Shown here: one piece after another, positions 37,915 to 43,900 of the stretch | How positions within the stretch are numbered: the first letter of the stretch is position 1 | Layout: the number at the start of each line of letters is the position of its first letter | DNA from: Dermatemys mawii | Lineage: Eukaryota; Chordata; Testudines; Dermatemydidae | DNA length: 64,000 nt | NCBI GenBank assembly: GCA_007922305.1 | Contig: ML677343.1 | Coordinates: forward strand, 32,139,681 to 32,203,680 | Reading direction: 5' to 3' | Notes under the pieces: generated by a model | The model's database searches: none | Told to the model about the DNA's origin: nothing | Seen by the model: only the letters and a program-made list of their open reading frames with translations | Program-made: the position numbers and the translations under genes

Positions 37915-40900
37915 AATTTTAAAATGCATGTGCAATTGCACTTCTGTATCTGTGCACACACAGGGACCACAGTGAGGTGCACACACCAGGCCAGCTGGGG
38001 TGTGTGTAGAGGGAGATTTCCCAGTGTGCACACACCGTCGTGGTCCCACACAAATTAGATGCCGAATTACGAAAAGAAAGCAACAATCCAGCAGCCTTTG
38101 CCTAGCCTTCAACCTGCGGCAGGGGGGTGGGGGGGCCCTGAGGCAGGGGAGTAGATGCTGGCCCCACGGATTGAGTCCTCAGTGCTGGGTTTTTCCCTCT
38201 CTGCTCTCAGCACCAGGGAGCCTTTAGAACATTGCCCCTCCCACACTGTCCCATCTGGGGCAGCCCCATTGATTCCATACAGCAGGCTGGACATCAAGAG
38301 CAGGAAGGTTTAGTTAAAAATCCTGCCCCCCGCCCCACTGCCTCGCTGCTTTGACACCAGGATCTCTCAGAACTCAGTGGAGATTCGTGAGTTAAACTTC
38401 TCAGCATGCCTGGTCATGCTGGGAAAGGCTGCCACCTCCTCCCACCACCCCCCAGTACAGATGGGGAAACTGAGGCACGGGGCCAGACATGGAGTATGGG
38501 TTAGAGCCAGGACGCACAAAGGAGAAAACGCCCCCAAACTGCACGTGTGCTCTCCAGGACAGCCGCTGGCGAAGGTGACGGGCAGTGGGATACGGAGCCT
38601 TACAGCTCTGCAGAGCCAGTGCCAATCCTGCCAGGGGCGGCAGTCACCACCCAGCGGCGGGGGTCCCATAGGAAACAAGCTGGTGGGTCCCTGTGAGGGA
38701 GGGGAGAATACCTGGGGTGAAACCACCCCAACTGCCCCCCGGTTGGCAGCCTCAGGGACCAACCCCTCTTGCTTAAATGGAACCCCTGGGCCCAGCTGGC
38801 CCTGATGAAGGGGAGCTGCCCTGTCAGGCTCCCCTCCTCACCCCGCCGCCCCTTCCTCTGCCTGGGGCCTGCAGAAATGAAACCCAGCTGGGTTGCCCCG
38901 GCCTGCCAGGGACGGCTGTCTCCCCACCCTCTTTCACCGCAGGCCGCGGGCCTGGCTCAGGCCAGCCTGGAATTTTCCAATCGCAAGACACAAGGTGAGC
39001 CAATAACTTCAACCCTCCCCCCACCCCGATAATAACCCCCGTCAAATCTTCCACCAGATGCTGCTAAGCCCCCTGTGCTCACACGCCTCATAAATCCAAG
39101 GATGCCAGACTGGGGCGGGAAGGGGCGGGGGGGTCACATTTTCCTCTCCCAGCTGGAAGGAGAGAGATCTCGGGAGTGGAGGGAGAACCGGCCCGTCCGA
39201 AGTCTCGCTCCGTGACGAGGAGCCTTTCCTGTAAGTCTGCCGGGGTCAGATGGCGCGAAAGCCCATGAAATATTCAAGGGCAGAAGCTTTTAGTGGTGGC
39301 ACACGAGGGAGGCCAGTTCGGATTATGGATCTTTTCACTGTTGCAGGGGGGTGGGCGGTCCCGGGAACCGATCCAGGCTGCACAAGCACTCGGAGGAGGG
39401 GCGCCCCGCTCGCCACCCCCCCAAGGCCCCGCCAGTTGCATGGCCCCAAAGCCATGGCACTGCCAACCTCTCCCCCAAAGCCATGGCACTGTCTGCCCAC
39501 CTGTGGCGGTCTCCCCACATCGGAGGCCCCCAGCAGCCCCCAGGAGATGCTGACAAGCTGATCTGTGGCTGCCTCCTGCTCCTCACGTGGCCCCTGCAGA
39601 GGTACTGGGGGGCCTCTGTCCCTGAGGCGGGGGGGGCTGACTCGCAGCATCCCTCTCCCTGCTGGATGGACGCAGCTCGGCTCTGAGGTTTCTGGTTAAT
39701 AAGCCTGGTGTTTGGAACCGAGGCCTATTCATAGCAAGGCCGGGCTATAATTAACAGCGGCACTACCGCCCGGGAACCACTAGGAGACTAGAGTCCCCAG
39801 GCTGCCCGGCCGGGGGGAAACCACAGAGGAAGGAGAGACGGTGCCCACTTTAGAACAGTTCACGCCCGCCTCGCCCTAAAAATAACCCCACGGACCGAGA
39901 AACCCAGGCCTCTCAGCCGCAGAGCTGCCCACCCTGCTCAGCCAGCGGTGGGCTCCCACCCCCACGTGGGCACGGGGCTCCAGCCCCCTCCCCAAGGGCT
40001 CATGAAGTGTGGGTCTCAACTACCCCATCTCTCCTCTGCACGTCAAACATCTGGGGGCAGTGCCCGATGGCATCATCGGGCAAGGGAAGGCTTCTGCCCA
40101 TAGCAAGGTGCTGCCAGCCTGGAGAAGTGCCCGGGAAGGGAGCCCGCTTCCCCCAGCGTGAGCCCCGGTGGTGGAGGCCTCGGGGCAGCAGTGTTACTCT
40201 CAGGGGCTGCAGGAGTTGAGCTCTGAACGCCGAGGACGGGTCCTGCCCCAGGATGAACGGCGCCAGGTGTGCCCCAGTTGCTCACCCGAGTCCAGCCTTC
40301 CTCAGCACCCCTCCCGTCAGAGCAGACAGAGCTCCCACCCCCACCCAGGGCCACCGGCCAAGAGGACAACTGGTCTTTGGCAGACACTGGTGCCAATGCC
40401 GCACCGTGGCACATCTCACCAGGCACAGCACACGGGGGCTGCTCGCACGGGCAGATCCGGATAGCCGTTTGGCTGGGGTCACGGCTCCGAGCGGGGCCAG
40501 GGGTGGGGGGCAGGACAGCGAGGGCAGGCCAGGGCTGACACTAGAGAAAGAAGGACCGATAATTCCCTAGTGGTGCAGGTGGGGGGCAGGAGGGCAGATG
40601 GAGGTCAGGCCCTCTTCTCTAATCCTGTGCCCGGCCGGGGGAGAACGAGGCGTCGTGGGTCATCACTGGTGCCGGTTAAGCCCCGAGGGCTGCGTGAGCG
40701 AGTCGCCTCCTCCAGAAATTCACCTGCTCGAAAAGCCAGGACTCCCAGATACCTCCTGTTCTCCAGGGCAGCAGGCAGTGGGGCTGGTGTCATGGAAATC
40801 AGAGCTGGTGCAAGGAGCCGTGGCTGTCCCGGGGCTAAGGCCGCGCTCTTCCTGGCAGGCAGTCTGCAGTGATTTAACCCTCTGTTTATAAGCAACTCCT

Positions 40901-43900
40901 CCCTTGGGCACTACTCCACGGTCCTGTCCGGGAGTGCCAGGCTCTCTGTTCCTTTAATGACATATCATCTGTAGCGGGGCGGTCACCCTGCTCCGCAAGG
41001 GGTTAAAACAGCCCTGGAGAGGGGCTTTGGCAGCCACAGCTGGGGCCAGATGCAATGAGGAGGCAGCTGGCCCCCGACAGAAGGGCTGGGGCTGAGAGTA
41101 AGGGCAGCCTCCCTCTAGCTCTGGAGGGAGACGGACCTGGCTGCCTGAAGGGAGCAAAGGGTACCGAGGGTGGAGCAGTGCTGGGGAAGGGGCAGGCTGA
41201 GCTGGGGAGCTCAGACCTAGTGACCTCCCAGGCTGTGGCCTGATACGAAGGCCTGAAAGGCAGCAGGTCCAAACCCGCCTTTGCCCCCGGTGACCGGTTC
41301 TTACACTGCAGTCTGCCCCAGGGAGCGGGGGGTAGATGATGACTGGCAGTAGCCTAGACAGAGGCAAGGTGGGGATAAAGGGTTGGGGGTTCCCTGGGGC
41401 GGGGGGACCCAGAGTGTGGGGTTATTGCAGGGGGGCAGCACCCCAGGCAAAAGGGCACCAAGGTCTGGGAGGGACACGGGGGCCAGCGGCAAGCAGGATG
41501 GTGACCAGCAGAGGGTGCGCCGACGGCTGGTGAGCTAATTCCCTGGACAACCAGCAGGAGGCGCCACAGGGGTGAGTCCCACTCCGCTACATCATCCCAT
41601 TACTCCCAGCTAGACTCCAATTGCTCTCCACTGGAATCCTTACAGGACCCTCCCCGAGCCGCCGAAGGACATGTACGATGGACTTCTTACCCCCGACTCC
41701 CCAGTCAAGCGACGTCCCTTCGGCTCTCTTGTGGCTCTTCTCTGAGCTGGCTCCAGTTGACTGACATCTCTCTGGCACGGCGGGTCCCGGAACTGGATGC
41801 CACATGCCAGGTGCGCTCTCAGGATTACGTCTGGCGACTCTGGGATACCCCATCTACGGAGCGCTAAAACAGTGGCAGATTCCTCTACGACCTCCTGGCT
41901 CCGCAGCCCTCGCACCAGCTGGGTGCCTGCCACCGCCCCCAAGAGCTGAGTTAGTCAGGGCTGCTGTGCGGCTCTCTCCCCGGAAATGCCAGTCAGGGCA
42001 GTTCGAGCTAGCCAGCAGCGCCACATGGGGCCAGTGTGGGGAGCAGAGCCCCCAGGCCGCTCGCAGCTCCCTTTGGAAAGGAGGGATCCCGGCCGGGTCA
42101 TCACGCGCCTCCTGCCGCTTGGGCTGCGGTTTAAAGCCACAATCTGGCCGCCACGCAGGAGGCGGCCGGCAGAAGAAAGGACGGTGTCGTAGGAGCCAGG
42201 AGGCTCAGGGCAAGAACTCCAGGGAGGGGAAACAGGAAGGAGTTTGCATCCAAACCATCTGCGGAGGCTTTCCCAGCGCAGGGTCCCAGTCATGCTCGGG
42301 GAGGTGGATGATGCTGTGCACAGGCAATCGGGGGAGGTGTCACACACAGACCTGCCTCCGGGCTCTGAGGAAGAGGCAGAACGGCCAGGACAATCGTCCC
42401 CAGCGGAACGTGGGAGGGATCTTTTCCTTCCGCGGGAACCCAAGTTGTCCTCAACGTCTCCCCTCTAGCATCACCTCAGCCTCCCACACCAGCAAAAGGC
42501 TCAAGGCCCGGTGTGGGACTGGAACCCACAACCTTGTGGCTCAGAAGCTACCCTCAAGCCTGATTAGGATCAGCAATTAAAGCAAAACGCAAGAAAAGCA
42601 ACCGCTCCTCCAGAAAAGGGGGTGGGGCCCCACAGGGGAGGGCCCGGGCACCCATCTAGAGCACAAGATTATTCACACTTTCTCCATTTCCTTTCCCCGT
42701 CGCTGCTCATTCACATGAGTCTGTGCCCGAGGTCTCCCTTAGAACCAGCCCCTGGTCCAGGGAGGACACCGCCTCTGACAACAGCACATAAAGTAATGAA
42801 TGAGACGGGGAGCAGCACCTTCCTGTCCTTGTCTTATGGGATGAGGAGAGCAGGGGACCAGAAGATGGAAAATTCAAAACCACCAGAGAGAAATACTTCT
42901 TCACTCCATGCAAAACTAGACTGTGGAACTCACTGCCACAGGAATTCACTTAGGCAAAGAGTTTAGCATGATTCAAAAAGAGATGGAGATTTCTAGGGAA
43001 AACCTGAATATCCATTATACAAAGGGTCAAAATTCAGGCAGGGATATTAAGCCTCCCGCTTCAAGGTTTAATCCAATCTCCAACTATTACAGACCAGATT
43101 GAGACAGATTGTCCGACACTTGCTTACGGCGGAGTTCTTCTCCCTCCCTTTGCAGCCTCTGGAGCGTGCTGCTGTCAGAGACAGGACTTTGGACCAGACG
43201 GACCTGGAGTCTGATCCAGTCTGGCAATTCCTGTGTTCATGCCCCCACAGGCAAACTAGCAATGTGGGCTGTGTCCAGGAGACAGGGAGATTATCTCCAA
43301 GCCATGGCTCAGTTGCATTGTGGCCTTTGGTCCACTCCCAGCTAGAGAGGCAGAATGAATAAGGTCATAATGAATAGCATATGTGTGTGCCCTCTACTCC
43401 CTGGAATCAGAACTGCTCAGCTGTGTGCCATTGGCTCAATACTGCTAGCAGCTAAGGGAGATTCTTCTTCAGTTCAAGAGGCAGAGCCCTGAGCTTTGGA
43501 TGAAGGAGTCCCTGTGTCCTCTGCTTGCTATGTCAGGAAGTTCTCAGTGGGCCTGGAGTGCAGCCCGGTGACAAGTGAGCAGTCCCAGGTGGGCTGACTT
43601 GCTATAATACATGGTGCTGAGGAGGTTTTTCCCGGGTGTCTCTCACAGGGTATTAGAGAGAGGGGGCATTTCCTTCTCGCCCATTCTACAGCTGGGAAGG
43701 CTGAGGCACAGCACTGGGATGGCGTGCGCCCCGGCTGCAGAACCAGGACTGCTAATATTCTAACTCCAGCCTGGCTTTCCAGGGGTGGGGAATACCACAG
43801 CAGCTGAGCGACAGGACGGTTCCTGCTCAAACCCGGGACACTCTGCAGGGTGGGGCCGGTGCTCTGGCTGCCCTGGCCAGGAAGGATTTTACGGCTTGTA

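Noticed and set aside
42500..42575. Functional tRNA gene
   Set aside because: A T-arm-like box is visible but the cloverleaf and acceptor stem do not close; a SINE or pseudogene fits better.
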